Shown here: piece by piece, positions 1 to 8,168 of the stretch
Numbering within the stretch: position 1 is the first letter of the stretch
Layout: every line of letters begins with the position of its first letter
NCBI GenBank assembly: GCA_013361335.1
Contig: JABFYH010000023.1
Coordinates: forward strand, 1-36,853
Source of the DNA: Gemmatimonadaceae bacterium
Lineage (GTDB): Bacteria; Gemmatimonadota; Gemmatimonadetes; Gemmatimonadales; Gemmatimonadaceae
Reading direction: 5' to 3'
Length of the DNA stretch: 36,853 nt
Position numbers and translations under genes: made by a program
The notes under the pieces: generated by a model
What the model was told of the DNA's origin: nothing
Seen by the model: the letters and a program-made list of their open reading frames with translations, nothing else
Databases searched by the model: none

Positions 1-2
1 AC

Positions 3-308
3 GCGGCGTCGCTCGCCCGCGCGACGCGCCCCGACGACGTCACCGCTCCCGCGCTCGTCAAGCGCGCGGTGCGCTGGGGTGCCGGCCCGCGCGCCGGCCA
101 GGCGCTGGTGCTCGGCGCCAAGGCGCACGCCTTTCTCGCCGGCCGAGCGACGGTGGCGCCCGAGGACATCCGCCGCGTCGCGCTCCCCGTCCTGCGTCAC
201 CGTGTGCTGGCCAGCTTCGCCGCCGAAGCGGAGGGGGTGACGCCGGAGCAGGTGATCGCCGAGGTGCTGGCGCGCGTCAGCCCGCCGAGGAGTGGGGTCG
301 TCGCCTGA
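3..308 (+). CDS. MoxR-family AAA+ ATPase, C-terminal part (5' truncated by window edge)
   Basis: Only the last 101 codons are inside the window; the frame is open from base 3 and the start lies upstream. What remains is the C-terminal lid domain: a stretch with a conserved RAGQALVLGAKAHAFL-like helix, then VAPEDIRRVALPVLRHR, which is the usual end of MoxR ATPases. The family acts as an ATP-driven chaperone, usually encoded beside DUF58 and von Willebrand A-domain membrane proteins, and that is the context here: DUF58 follows after about 155 bp. Walker motifs are outside the window, so ATPase competence cannot be judged. Assignment rests on lid-domain sequence plus context. Confidence 0.85.
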   Translation, partial: AASLARATRPDDVTAPALVKRAVRWGAGPRAGQALVLGAKAHAFLAGRATVAPEDIRRVALPVLRHRVLASFAAEAEGVTPEQVIAEVLARVSPPRSGVVA

Positions 309-332
309 TTCGTGTCGGCGGTCGCAAGGGGC

Positions 333-360
333 GCCCACGGAGCGATCCGCGCGGATTCGT
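333..360 (+). repeat. Partial copy of the dispersed ATCCGCG intergenic repeat
   Basis: The segment starting CCCACGGAGCGATCCGCG resembles the start of the degenerate copy at 33881 (CACGGAGCGATCCGTGG) and the lead-in of the full copy near 17964. Only the first part of the repeat is present. Confidence 0.4.
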
Positions 361-387
361 GGAGCAGTTCAATAGCCGTTGATTCGC

Positions 388-432
388 AGTTGATCTTTCA
401 GTCTTGCTGTCGATCTTGCTGTTGATCTTGCG
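388..432. repeat. Short imperfect tandem repeat (GTYGATCTTGC-type) upstream of the DUF58 gene
   Basis: GTCGATCTTGCT (409-420) is followed directly by GTTGATCTTGCG (421-432), and a diverged copy AGTTGATCTTTC lies at 388-399. The repeat sits between the MoxR stop and the DUF58 start and is more AT-rich than its surroundings. It could be promoter-associated or simple slippage; no function is assigned. Confidence 0.5.
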
Positions 433-464
433 ACCGGCGCAGCGATGCAGATGCAGGTGATCGA

Positions 465-1331
465 ATGACGGCAGGTCCGTACGGTGCTTTGCTCGACGCG
501 GTGCGCGGCGTACGCTGGCCCGCCGCGCGGCGGGTGAGCGGGGCCACGCTCGGCGCGCATCCGTCGAAGCTGCGTGGCAACTCGTCGGAGTTCAGCGAGT
601 TTCGCCCGTATCGCCAGGGGGACGATCCGCGCCGCGTGGACTGGCGGCTCCTCGCGCGCAGTGACCGCGCCTACGTGCGGCTCACCACCGACCGCGCCAC
701 GCTGCGCACCGCGATCGCCGTCGACGCGTCCGCGTCGATGGCGTTTCCCCTTCCGGATCTCACCAAGTGGGTGCGCGCCAGGGAGATCGCCGTCGCCCTC
801 GCCGCCGTCGCGCATGCCGAGGCGGATCCGGTGGGGCTCACCATCGCCGCGGAGGCGCCGGTCACGCTGATCCCCCGCGCGCGCCGCAGCGTGATCGTCG
901 AGATGATCCGCGCCCTCGATGCGACGACGCCGGCCGGTGCCGCGGCGCTGGCGCCCCATCTCACCACCGCTCGTGCACCCCGCGTCGTCGTCGTGAGCGA
1001 CCTGCTCGGCGACGTCGACGAGCTGCTGGCGGCGGCCAGACTGCGCATCGCCGCCGGCGGGGAGGTGATCGTCGTGCATGTCGTCGCGGCGGAGGAGCTG
1101 GATCCGCCCGACGATGCGCTGCTGGCGGTCGACCCGGAGCGGGCGGGCCTGCGACGGGCCCTCGACCGTGCGGCGCGCGACGAGTACCGCCGGGCGTTCT
1201 CGACCTGGATGGAATCGACCGCGGCGAGCTGCCGCGCCGCGCGCGTGCGCTATTTCCTCGCCGAGACCGCCGAGCCGGCCGCGCACGTGGTGCGTCGGGT
1301 GGCCGGCGAGGCGGGAGCACGCGGGCGGTGA
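465..1331 (+). CDS. DUF58 domain protein (vWA-like, MoxR partner)
   Basis: The 288-aa soluble protein has the DUF58 signature in its first third: SEFSEFRPYRQGDDPRRVDWRLLARSDRAYV, read at roughly residues 39-70. A von Willebrand A-like core follows, with an intact MIDAS-type DASAS motif near residue 90. DUF58 proteins are the usual partners of MoxR ATPases and BatA/BatB-type membrane proteins; the molecular role in such operons (envelope stress or maturation of partner proteins) is only partly known. The ATG is preceded by AGGTGA at a good distance. The stop overlaps the GTG of the next gene, so translation is probably coupled. Confidence 0.9.
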   Translation: MTAGPYGALLDAVRGVRWPAARRVSGATLGAHPSKLRGNSSEFSEFRPYRQGDDPRRVDWRLLARSDRAYVRLTTDRATLRTAIAVDASASMAFPLPDLTKWVRAREIAVALAAVAHAEADPVGLTIAAEAPVTLIPRARRSVIVEMIRALDATTPAGAAALAPHLTTARAPRVVVVSDLLGDVDELLAAARLRIAAGGEVIVVHVVAAEELDPPDDALLAVDPERAGLRRALDRAARDEYRRAFSTWMESTAASCRAARVRYFLAETAEPAAHVVRRVAGEAGARGR

Positions 1332-2590
1332 GCTTCCTCGCGCCGTGGGCGCTGGTGATCGGCGGGCTCGCCGCCGCGGGGGCGGTGCTGCTGCATCTCG
1401 TCGCGCGGCAGCGGCCGGCGGCGTACCTCTTCCCGACGACCCGCTTCATCCCCGACCGGCGTACGCTCGTCAGCCGCGTCGTGAGGCGTCCCCGCGACCC
1501 GGTGCTTCTCGCGCTGCGGGTTGGACTCCTGCTGAGCGCGGCCGCGGCGTTCGCGCGGCCGGTGCTGACGTCGTCGCGCCAGCCACGTGCCCGCGTCGTC
1601 ATGCTCGATCGCTCGCGTGCCGTGGCCAGCCCCGCGCAGGCGCTCGCGCAGGCCCGATCGTTCATCAGCGAGGGCGTTTCCGTCCGCATGATCACCTTCG
1701 ACACGGCGGCGACGCTCGTGCCCGACGCCGCCGGCCTGGATTCGCTCGCCGCCGACTCGAGGCCGAGGGCGGCGATGGGCTCCCTCACCGCGGCGCTGGT
1801 CGCCGCTGAACGGGCGGCGTCCTCGCTGGGCGCGACGGCGGACACCATCGAGCTCTTGGTCGTGTCGCCGATCGCCGCCGGCGAGCTCGATGCGGCGACC
1901 GACTCCGTGCGCGCGCGCTGGCCGGGGCGGATCACTCTCGTCCGCGTGGCGGCGCGCGTGGATTCCGTGCAGGACAGGACCCTCGAGCGCGCGCTCGACG
2001 CCGACGCCCCTTTCGCGCCCGCGCTGCGGCGGATGCGCGTCGGCGGGTTGCCCGGCGCTGTGCGTGTGCGACGCGGCGCGGCGACGGGTGCGGACAGCGC
2101 CTTCGCTCGCGCCGGCGGGATCGTCGTCGCGTGGGACACCGTCGGCGCCGCCGCGGAACGTCCTGCCGCGCTGGTGATGGGGGACGACGTCGTCGTGGCC
2201 GCGATGGGACGTGGGATGGCGCCCGACGGCCGCACGCTCGCGCGCTGGAGTGACGGGTCACCCGCGGCGAGCGAGCGGCTGCTCGGCGCCGGTTGCGTGC
2301 GCCGAGTGGCCGTCGGCGTTCCCCTTGCGGGTGACCTGCCGCTCCGTCCCGCCTTCCAGCGAATCGTCCGCGGGCTCGTCGCGCCCTGTGGCGAGGTCGT
2401 CTCGACGGCGCCCGCCGACTCCGCCGCGGTGGCGCGGCTGACCGGTACCGGTGGTCCGGCAACGGGCCGATCGCTCGCTGTCGGCCTGGGGCAACGGTCG
2501 CCCCTCGTCCCGTGGCTGCTCGGGCTCGCGCTCGCGTGCGCGATCGCCGAGCTGCTCCTGCGCGCGCGCATGACGCCGGAGCGCGCATGA
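1328..2590 (+). CDS. BatA-like membrane protein with degenerate vWA domain
   Basis: The 420-aa protein starts at GTG 1328, inside the DUF58 stop. The N-terminus is the BatA-type double-transmembrane module: one hydrophobic helix at about residues 4-21, a short loop with PTTRFIPDR, then a second helix ending near ARPVL at about residue 78. A soluble vWA-like domain follows, but the expected MIDAS DxSxS reads DRSRA, so the third metal-ligand serine is missing. A C-terminal hydrophobic helix (VPWLLGLALACAIAELLL) closes the protein. Topology predicts the central domain on one side of the inner membrane between anchors. It overlaps neighbours by 4 bp on both sides. The function is inferred from family and operon only. 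Confidence 0.8.
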   Translation: MSFLAPWALVIGGLAAAGAVLLHLVARQRPAAYLFPTTRFIPDRRTLVSRVVRRPRDPVLLALRVGLLLSAAAAFARPVLTSSRQPRARVVMLDRSRAVASPAQALAQARSFISEGVSVRMITFDTAATLVPDAAGLDSLAADSRPRAAMGSLTAALVAAERAASSLGATADTIELLVVSPIAAGELDAATDSVRARWPGRITLVRVAARVDSVQDRTLERALDADAPFAPALRRMRVGGLPGAVRVRRGAATGADSAFARAGGIVVAWDTVGAAAERPAALVMGDDVVVAAMGRGMAPDGRTLARWSDGSPAASERLLGAGCVRRVAVGVPLAGDLPLRPAFQRIVRGLVAPCGEVVSTAPADSAAVARLTGTGGPATGRSLAVGLGQRSPLVPWLLGLALACAIAELLLRARMTPERA

Positions 2591-4617
2591 CGGCGCGCGA
2601 GCGGGTGGTCGCGCTGCGTCGCACTCTGACCGCCGTCCTCCTGGTGCGAGCCGGCGCCTTCGGCGCGGCGGCGGTGCTGGCGGGGGTCGTCGTCGCACGT
2701 GCGCTTGCGCTGCCCTGGCCGTTTGCCGCCCTTCCCGCACTCGCCGGCGCCGTCGTCGCGCTCACGCTCGGCGCGCGCGTCCGTCCGGCGCGCTCGCTCG
2801 AGCGCGTTGCGCTCTGGGTGGAGGAGCGACACCCCGCGCTGCGCTACGCGCTCGTTACGGCAGCCACTCGCGGATCCCTCCACGACGCGATCGAGCGCCA
2901 GGCCCTCCAGGAGCCCTGGTGGGACGAGGAGCGACGCCGGCTCGTTCGTGCCCTTGCCGTTCCGCTGACCGCGTTGGCCGCGGCGTTCCTGCTCGCCCTG
3001 TGGCACCCGGTGCTGCTGACGCGCGGCACGGCGTCGACCCGCGACGCGACACGCTCGGGACCGACAGGTGCCAGCGAAGGCGTCGACCCGCTGGCGAGCA
3101 TTCGTGTGGTCGTCACGCCGCCGGCCTACGCGGGGCGAGCGGTCACGACCAGCGATGATCCCACGAGCGTGGATGCGCTGGTCGGAAGCAGCATCCTCGT
3201 CAGCGGCGTGGGCGACGCGGCGCGCGTCGCGGCGACGCTGGATTCGGCTCGCCGAGGGGTCGCGCCGCGCGACGGGCGATGGAGCACGAGCGTCGTCATG
3301 CCGTCGCGGCCGTCGCTGCTCCGCCTGCGCTCCGTCGCGGGACGCGAACGGCTCGTCGTGCTCGCGCCGATCGTCGACGCGGCACCGGTGGTCACGCTCC
3401 TGCTCCCCGCGCGCGACACCGTGGTGCGCGCGGCCGGCGGATCGCTGCTCCTTCGCGCCGCGTTGCGCGACGACATCGGGCTGCGCGACGCTGCGTTCGA
3501 GATCATCGTCAGCTCGGGGCAGGAGGAGAACTTCACCTACCGGAGCGCAACGCTCGCGCGCGCGGCGCTCGGCGGCCGGCAGGAGGGCGGGCTCGAGGTA
3601 CGGCTGGCGCTCGACTCGCTCGGGCTCAAGCCGGGTGACGTGCTCCAGATGCGCGCTGTCGCGCACGATGCCAACACCGTCACCGGTCCTGGTCTGGGCA
3701 GCTCCGAGACGCGCGCCCTTCGCGTCGCGCGCGCTGGCGAGTACGACTCGGTTTCGGTCGATCCCGCGCCTCCCGGCGAGCCGGAAGGACAGGTGCTGAG
3801 CCAGCGCATGCTCGTCACCCTCACCGAGGCGCTCGACAAGCGGCGTCCCGGTCTCGCCCGCCGTACCCTCATCAGCGAGTCGCAGCGCATCGCCGCCGAT
3901 CAGGCTCGGCTCCGCAAGCGCGTGGGGGACGTCGTCTTCCAGCGCATCGGCGGCGAGCCGCTGAGCGAGGAGAGCACCTTCGGGACGCCGGTCGGCAAGC
4001 TCACGCCGGAGGAGCTGCTCGCACGGGCGCAGGCGGCGACGAAGAGCAGCGCCGGCGAGACGATGGACGCCGAGGGCGACGAGACGCCGATTCTCGCCGT
4101 GAACAAGCCCCTGCTCGAGGCGTTCAACGCAATGTGGGACGCAGGCCGCGCGCTGGAGCTGGGTGAGACGCGGCAGGCGCTCCCACCCATGCGACGTGCC
4201 CTCGCGGCGATCGAGCGCGCGCGCCAGGCCGAGCGGATTTACCTGCGCGGCCGGCCGAGCGCGGTGGTCGTCGACGTCGCGCACGCGCGACTGGCCGGCA
4301 AGGACAAGGGCATCGCCTCCCAGCGGGAGCCGCGGCCGGTCGTCGATCTCGCGCAGCGTCGCCGCGCCGGGAGCTTCGCGCGCGCCACCGCGCTGCTGGC
4401 GCGCGATCCGGACGCGGCGGCGGATACGCTGCTCGTGATGCGGGTCGGCGCGCTCGAGGATGCGCCCGCGCTCGCCGCGGTGCTGGACGACGCCGCACGC
4501 ACGATCCGCCGCGGCGACGCGGGCGCGATCGCTCTCGCCTGGACGAGGGTGCGGCGTGCGCTCGGCGGCGTGCCGATCGCGCGAGGCTCGCTCCCCGCGT
4601 GGAGCGGCGCGCCATGA
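2587..4617 (+). CDS. DUF4175-like membrane-anchored protein
   Basis: The 676-aa protein starts at ATG 2587 (ATGA overlap with the BatA-like stop). Two N-terminal hydrophobic segments lie at about residues 15-65 and a third near 120-142. A long extracytoplasmic part follows that contains VVVTPPAYAGRAV, the kind of motif seen in DUF4175 proteins, and Ig-like repeats (LLLRAALRDDIGLRDAAFEI). The C-terminal half is helical and charged. DUF4175 proteins occur in MoxR/DUF58/BatA clusters in several phyla and have no established reaction. The stop overlaps the DUF4159 start. The family label is moderately sure; the function is not known. Confidence 0.7.
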   Translation: MTARERVVALRRTLTAVLLVRAGAFGAAAVLAGVVVARALALPWPFAALPALAGAVVALTLGARVRPARSLERVALWVEERHPALRYALVTAATRGSLHDAIERQALQEPWWDEERRRLVRALAVPLTALAAAFLLALWHPVLLTRGTASTRDATRSGPTGASEGVDPLASIRVVVTPPAYAGRAVTTSDDPTSVDALVGSSILVSGVGDAARVAATLDSARRGVAPRDGRWSTSVVMPSRPSLLRLRSVAGRERLVVLAPIVDAAPVVTLLLPARDTVVRAAGGSLLLRAALRDDIGLRDAAFEIIVSSGQEENFTYRSATLARAALGGRQEGGLEVRLALDSLGLKPGDVLQMRAVAHDANTVTGPGLGSSETRALRVARAGEYDSVSVDPAPPGEPEGQVLSQRMLVTLTEALDKRRPGLARRTLISESQRIAADQARLRKRVGDVVFQRIGGEPLSEESTFGTPVGKLTPEELLARAQAATKSSAGETMDAEGDETPILAVNKPLLEAFNAMWDAGRALELGETRQALPPMRRALAAIERARQAERIYLRGRPSAVVVDVAHARLAGKDKGIASQREPRPVVDLAQRRRAGSFARATALLARDPDAAADTLLVMRVGALEDAPALAAVLDDAARTIRRGDAGAIALAWTRVRRALGGVPIARGSLPAWSGAP

Positions 4618-5225
4618 GCGACTTCGTCTTCGCCACGGCGCAGTACGAGTCGGGGGACTGGGACAGCGCCCCGCTGCTCCCGGCGAACATCATCGACACG
4701 ATCGCGCGCTACACCTCGATCGACGTCGCACCGACCGGCGTGATCGTGCCGCTGTCCTCCCCGGCGCTGTTCCGCTATCCACTGGTGTATCTCACCGGTC
4801 ATCTGCCCGTGCGCTTCACGAGCGGCGAGCGCGACAACCTGCGCGCGTACGCCGAGCGGGGCGGGCTGTTGTTCGTGGACGACCACAACCACGACGTCGA
4901 CGGCACCTTTCACAAGACGGCGACGGAGGAGCTGACGCGCGTGTACGGCGCTCTGCATCCCGTCCCGAACACCCACCCGCTCTATCGAACCTTCTTCCAC
5001 TTCGACGACGGGCCGCCGACGACGAGCCACGAGCTGAACGGCTGGGGCGACAACCTCGTGCACAAGACGCTGTCGGGGGTCGAGCGTCAGGGTCGCCTGA
5101 CGCTCCTGTACAGCAACAAGGACTACAGCTCCGAGTGGAACTACCACCCGGACAACAAGCGCTTTCTCTCGGTGGACAACACGAAGTTCGCCGTGAACCT
5201 GGTAGTGTATGCCCTCACACGTTGA
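4614..5225 (+). CDS. DUF4159 domain protein
   Basis: The 203-aa soluble protein matches DUF4159 across its whole length. Seen are FVFATAQYESGDWDS at the start, YPLVYLTGHLPVRFTSGERDNLRAYAERGG in the middle and the conserved LLFVDDHNHDVDGTFHKTA segment. DUF4159 has a class I glutamine amidotransferase-like fold in known annotations and often accompanies MoxR/BatA clusters; no reaction is known. The ATG overlaps the preceding stop by 4 bp, and the next gene starts 17 bp before this stop. No signal peptide is visible, so it is probably cytoplasmic, unlike the N-terminally secreted DUF4159 proteins of some other phyla. Confidence 0.85.
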   Translation: MSDFVFATAQYESGDWDSAPLLPANIIDTIARYTSIDVAPTGVIVPLSSPALFRYPLVYLTGHLPVRFTSGERDNLRAYAERGGLLFVDDHNHDVDGTFHKTATEELTRVYGALHPVPNTHPLYRTFFHFDDGPPTTSHELNGWGDNLVHKTLSGVERQGRLTLLYSNKDYSSEWNYHPDNKRFLSVDNTKFAVNLVVYALTR

Positions 5226-6495
5226 GCCCCGCCGCGCGGGGGAATGGGGGCTGCGAGGCGCGCTCGTGCTGCTGCTCGCCGTCGCCCTCTGGCGCGCGAT
5301 CCGCGAGCAGCCAGCGGGTGCGGAGACGCGCCGAGCGCGTGCGAGCGCGCTCGCTCGCACCCTCGACGACGCGACGCGGGGCGATCGGATCGGCGCCCTC
5401 GATGTCGCCGTGGACGCCATGCCGTCCCCCGTCGAGCGCGACTGGCTGGCCGCGCTGCGGCGGGCAGGGGTCGCGGTGCGGTGGAGCGGCGCCGTGCCGA
5501 CGCTGGCGCTGACGGCCGAGCGGGTGCGGGAACCGGCAGCGCCCCTTCGCCTGCTGCTCGCCGCCGACACGGGCGCCGTCTCGCTGAGCGATTCCGCGGG
5601 CACGCTCGACACCCTCCGCGCGAGCGCGGGCGGCGTGATGCTCGAGGCGCCGGAGGTCGTGGGGGCGGTGCGCGCGAGGCAGGGCTCGTTTGCCGCGACC
5701 GCGGCGCCGCCGTCGCCGACCGATCGCCGCGCCGTGCTCGTGCTCGGGCGCGCGAGCTGGGAGAGCAGGTTCGTGCTCGCCGCGCTCTCCGAGGCGGGCT
5801 GGGAGGTGCGGGCGCGGCTCCCGGCCGCGCCCGGGGTGGCGGTGACCGATCCCGGTCTCCTCCCGATCGACACCGCGCGATACGACGCGGTGGTGCTGCT
5901 CGATTCGACCGCGGCGGATCTGGCGCCCGCGATCGCGCGCTTCGTCGCGGCCGGTGGCGGAGTGGTCGCCGCCGGTAGCGCCACGACGCTCGAGACGCTG
6001 CGTGCCGTCGTGCCGGCACGCGCCGGCGTTCGCCGGCCGGGCCGCATCCTGCTCGACGGCGATTCCACCACCCGCGCCGATCTTCCACTGCGTCCGCTGA
6101 CGTCGCTGCGCGCCGACGCCATCGCCCTCGAGCGCCAGAGCGCCGGCATCGCTGCCGCGGCGCGACGGGCCGGATCGGGTCGAGCGCTCTCCGTCGGCTA
6201 CGACGAGAGCTGGCGGTGGCGCATGCTGGGAGGGGCGAGCGGGCCGGCGGCCCACCGCGCCTGGTGGTCGCGCACCGTCGGCCTCGTCGCATCGGACCGC
6301 GACGTCGCCCGGCACGACGGTTCCGGCGACGCCGCGCCCACCGCGGCGCTCGTGAGCACGCTGGGACCCCCCGCACCGCCCGCCGCGCGCGCCACCACGG
6401 GGGACGGCGATCCACTCCCGCTGGCGCTGCTGATCGCGCTCGCGGTCGCGCTGCTTGCCGAGATCGCGTCGCGTCGCTTTCGTGGGGCACGATGA
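5209..6495 (+). CDS. Membrane protein with GATase-like central domain (BatA-cluster type)
   Basis: The 428-aa protein has one N-terminal helix (ALVLLLAVALW, about residues 17-30) and one C-terminal helix (LALLIALAVALLAEIA, about residues 404-420). Between them is an alpha/beta region in which RRAVLVLGRASWESRFVLAAL and a later ARYDAVVLLDSTAADLAPAIARFVAAGGGVV resemble class I glutamine amidotransferase-like folds without an obvious catalytic Cys-His pair. This layout resembles DUF4350-type or BatA C-terminal proteins found beside MoxR and DUF58, but I cannot name a family with certainty. ATG 5209 overlaps the DUF4159 gene by 17 bp, and its stop overlaps the deacetylase start. Confidence 0.65.
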   Translation: MPSHVEPRRAGEWGLRGALVLLLAVALWRAIREQPAGAETRRARASALARTLDDATRGDRIGALDVAVDAMPSPVERDWLAALRRAGVAVRWSGAVPTLALTAERVREPAAPLRLLLAADTGAVSLSDSAGTLDTLRASAGGVMLEAPEVVGAVRARQGSFAATAAPPSPTDRRAVLVLGRASWESRFVLAALSEAGWEVRARLPAAPGVAVTDPGLLPIDTARYDAVVLLDSTAADLAPAIARFVAAGGGVVAAGSATTLETLRAVVPARAGVRRPGRILLDGDSTTRADLPLRPLTSLRADAIALERQSAGIAAAARRAGSGRALSVGYDESWRWRMLGGASGPAAHRAWWSRTVGLVASDRDVARHDGSGDAAPTAALVSTLGPPAPPAARATTGDGDPLPLALLIALAVALLAEIASRRFRGAR

Positions 6496-7421
6496 ACACC
6501 GTCGCCTACATCTCGCACGCCGACTGCGGCCGCCACGACACCGGGTGGGGACACCCGGAGCATGTGGGGCGCCTGCGCGCGATCCCGCGCGCGCTCCGCA
6601 CCGACGTCGAGCTCTATCACCTGCTCGAGCACCGCGAGGCGCGCCATGCCACGGCGGAGGAGCTCGCGCTAGCCCACGACCGCTCGTACGTCGCGATGGT
6701 GCAGGAGCTCGCCGCCTCGGGCGGCGGGCGTCTCGATGCGGACACGGTCGTGAGCGAAGGGTCGTGGCTCGCCGGCACCGCCGGCGCCGGCGCGGTGCTC
6801 GACGCGATCGACCTCGCGTTCGGCGACGGCCCTCGGCGCAGCTTCTGCGTCGTCCGCCCGCCCGGCCACCACGCCCTGCGCGGGCAGGGGATGGGCTTCT
6901 GCCTCTTCGGCAACGTCGCCGTGGGCGCGCACTACGCGCGGAGCCGGTATGGGGTGGAGCGCGTCCTGATCGTCGACTGGGACGTTCATCACGGCAACGG
7001 CACCCAGGCGCTAGTGCAGGACACGGCCGACGTGCGCTTCGTCTCGATGCATCAGTGGCCCTGGTACCCGGGCACCGGCGCAGCGTCGGACCGCGGCCCG
7101 CACGGGAGCGTGTGGAACGTCCCCATGCCACCCGGTCTCGCCCGCGAGCGGTACGTCGGTGCCCTCCTCTCCGCGGTCGACGAGGCGACGCGCGGGTTCA
7201 CCCCCGATCTCCTGATGATCTCCGCCGGCTTCGATTCGCTCGCCGGCGATCCCCTCGGCGGCTTCACCCTCGAGCTGGACGACGTCGATCGCCTGACGCG
7301 GGAGCTCGTGTCGCGTGCGGAGAGCTGGTGCGGAGGGCGGCTGGTGAGCGCGCTGGAGGGCGGGTACGCGCCCGAGCGGCTGGGCGAAGCCTGCGTCCGG
7401 CACATGCGAGCGTTGCTGTAA
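6492..7421 (+). CDS. Histone deacetylase / acetoin utilization (AcuC-like) family deacetylase
   Basis: The 309-aa protein is a complete class II-type bacterial deacetylase. Visible are HADCGRHDTGWGHPEHVGRL at the start, the active-site RPPGHHAL, the zinc-site motif DWDVHHGNGTQ, FDSLAGDPLGG, and LEGGY near the end. The family removes acetyl or acyl groups from lysines or polyamine-like substrates with a zinc ion; the substrate here cannot be read from sequence. ATG 6492 overlaps the previous stop by 4 bp, which makes it the last gene of the MoxR/BatA-like run. A hairpin follows at 7427-7459. It is probably cytoplasmic. Confidence 0.93.
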   Translation: MNTVAYISHADCGRHDTGWGHPEHVGRLRAIPRALRTDVELYHLLEHREARHATAEELALAHDRSYVAMVQELAASGGGRLDADTVVSEGSWLAGTAGAGAVLDAIDLAFGDGPRRSFCVVRPPGHHALRGQGMGFCLFGNVAVGAHYARSRYGVERVLIVDWDVHHGNGTQALVQDTADVRFVSMHQWPWYPGTGAASDRGPHGSVWNVPMPPGLARERYVGALLSAVDEATRGFTPDLLMISAGFDSLAGDPLGGFTLELDDVDRLTRELVSRAESWCGGRLVSALEGGYAPERLGEACVRHMRALL

Positions 7422-7426
7422 CCCCA

Positions 7427-7459
7427 CCTGTCCGCCGTGTATCTTCCCTTGCGGACAGG
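7427..7459. promoter_or_regulatory. 9-bp perfect inverted repeat flanking a TATCTT hexamer
   Basis: CCTGTCCGC (7427-7435) and GCGGACAGG (7451-7459) form a perfect inverted repeat with a 15-nt spacer that contains TATCTT (7440-7445), a possible -10 element for the GvpL/F operon. No T-run follows on the + strand. It could be a weak terminator for the deacetylase operon or an operator overlapping a promoter; the sequence does not decide. Confidence 0.5.
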
Positions 7460-7553
7460 GTTGGGACTCCCGGCCCATCCTGCTCGTCCAATGAGGGCAG
7501 CGAGCGCCGCATCGCAGGCGGCGTGAGGGAACGGACCAGGACCGAGGATCTCA

Positions 7554-8168
7554 GTGGCGCTGACCCTGTACGGCGTGACCTTCACCGACGCGCATGGCAA
7601 CCATGCGGAGCCCCCGGCGGGCGCGACGCTCGTCGTCGTGCGGGACCTCGCGGCCATCGTCGGCGAGAGCGAGTACGCAGTCGTCGAGCCCACGGCCGAG
7701 CGGGTCGCGCAGTACACCGACGTCGTGAGCGCGTTCGCCCGGCGCGCCGCCGTCCTCCCCGCGCCGGTGGGCGTGGTGTTCAAGCACAACGACGCCGTGC
7801 ACCGGTGGCTCGAGCTGCACTACGTGGCGCTCTCCGATGCGCTCAGCTTCGTCGACAACCGGGTCGTGGCGCGCGTGCACGTCTGGCGTCCCGGCCCGCC
7901 GGAGGATCGCGAGGCCGGCTCCGACCTCGCCGCCGCCGCGGCCGAGAGTCTTCGCGTGCTGCGCCGCGCGGCGGTGACGACGGTCCCACTGCGCGTCGAG
8001 AAGGTGACCGGCATCGTCCTCAGCGCCGCCTTCCTCGTGGAGGAGGAGCTGTGGAAGGACTTCGGGCACGAGGTGGAGGAGCAGGGCCGCCGGACGCCGA
8101 ATCTCCGCTTCGAGCTCACCGGGCCCTGGCCGCCGTACGACTTCATCCAGATGCAGCTCGCGACCTAG
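7554..8168 (+). CDS. GvpL/GvpF family protein (stand-alone, no gas-vesicle cluster)
   Basis: The 204-aa protein starts at GTG 7554 with GAGGA 5 nt upstream. It has the GvpL/GvpF layout: an N-terminal alpha/beta half beginning LTLYGVTFTD and containing VVVRDLAAIVGE and VAQYTDVVSAFARRAAVLPAPVGVVF, and a C-terminal half ending in the family hallmark LTGPWPPYDFI. GvpL and GvpF are accessory proteins in gas-vesicle formation and usually 220-270 aa, so this one is slightly short. No other gvp gene (notably no GvpA) is in the window. Its TAG touches the ATG of the kinase, so the two are almost certainly co-translated. A role in signalling or complex assembly rather than flotation is inference. Confidence 0.8.
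   Translation: MALTLYGVTFTDAHGNHAEPPAGATLVVVRDLAAIVGESEYAVVEPTAERVAQYTDVVSAFARRAAVLPAPVGVVFKHNDAVHRWLELHYVALSDALSFVDNRVVARVHVWRPGPPEDREAGSDLAAAAAESLRVLRRAAVTTVPLRVEKVTGIVLSAAFLVEEELWKDFGHEVEEQGRRTPNLRFELTGPWPPYDFIQMQLAT

Noticed and set aside
961..4284. Very long open frame on the minus strand
   Set aside because: It is antisense to the BatA-like and DUF4175-like genes and translates to Arg/Ala-rich, low-complexity sequence without domains; this is the usual effect of high GC at third codon positions.
7449..7526. Small 25-codon open frame starting with TTG after the TATCTT hexamer
   Set aside because: Too short, with no ribosome-binding site and no leader-peptide features; it overlaps a hairpin.
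7554..8168. Gas-vesicle gene cluster
   Set aside because: Only a GvpL/F homologue is present; no GvpA, GvpN, GvpG or GvpK is found in the window.
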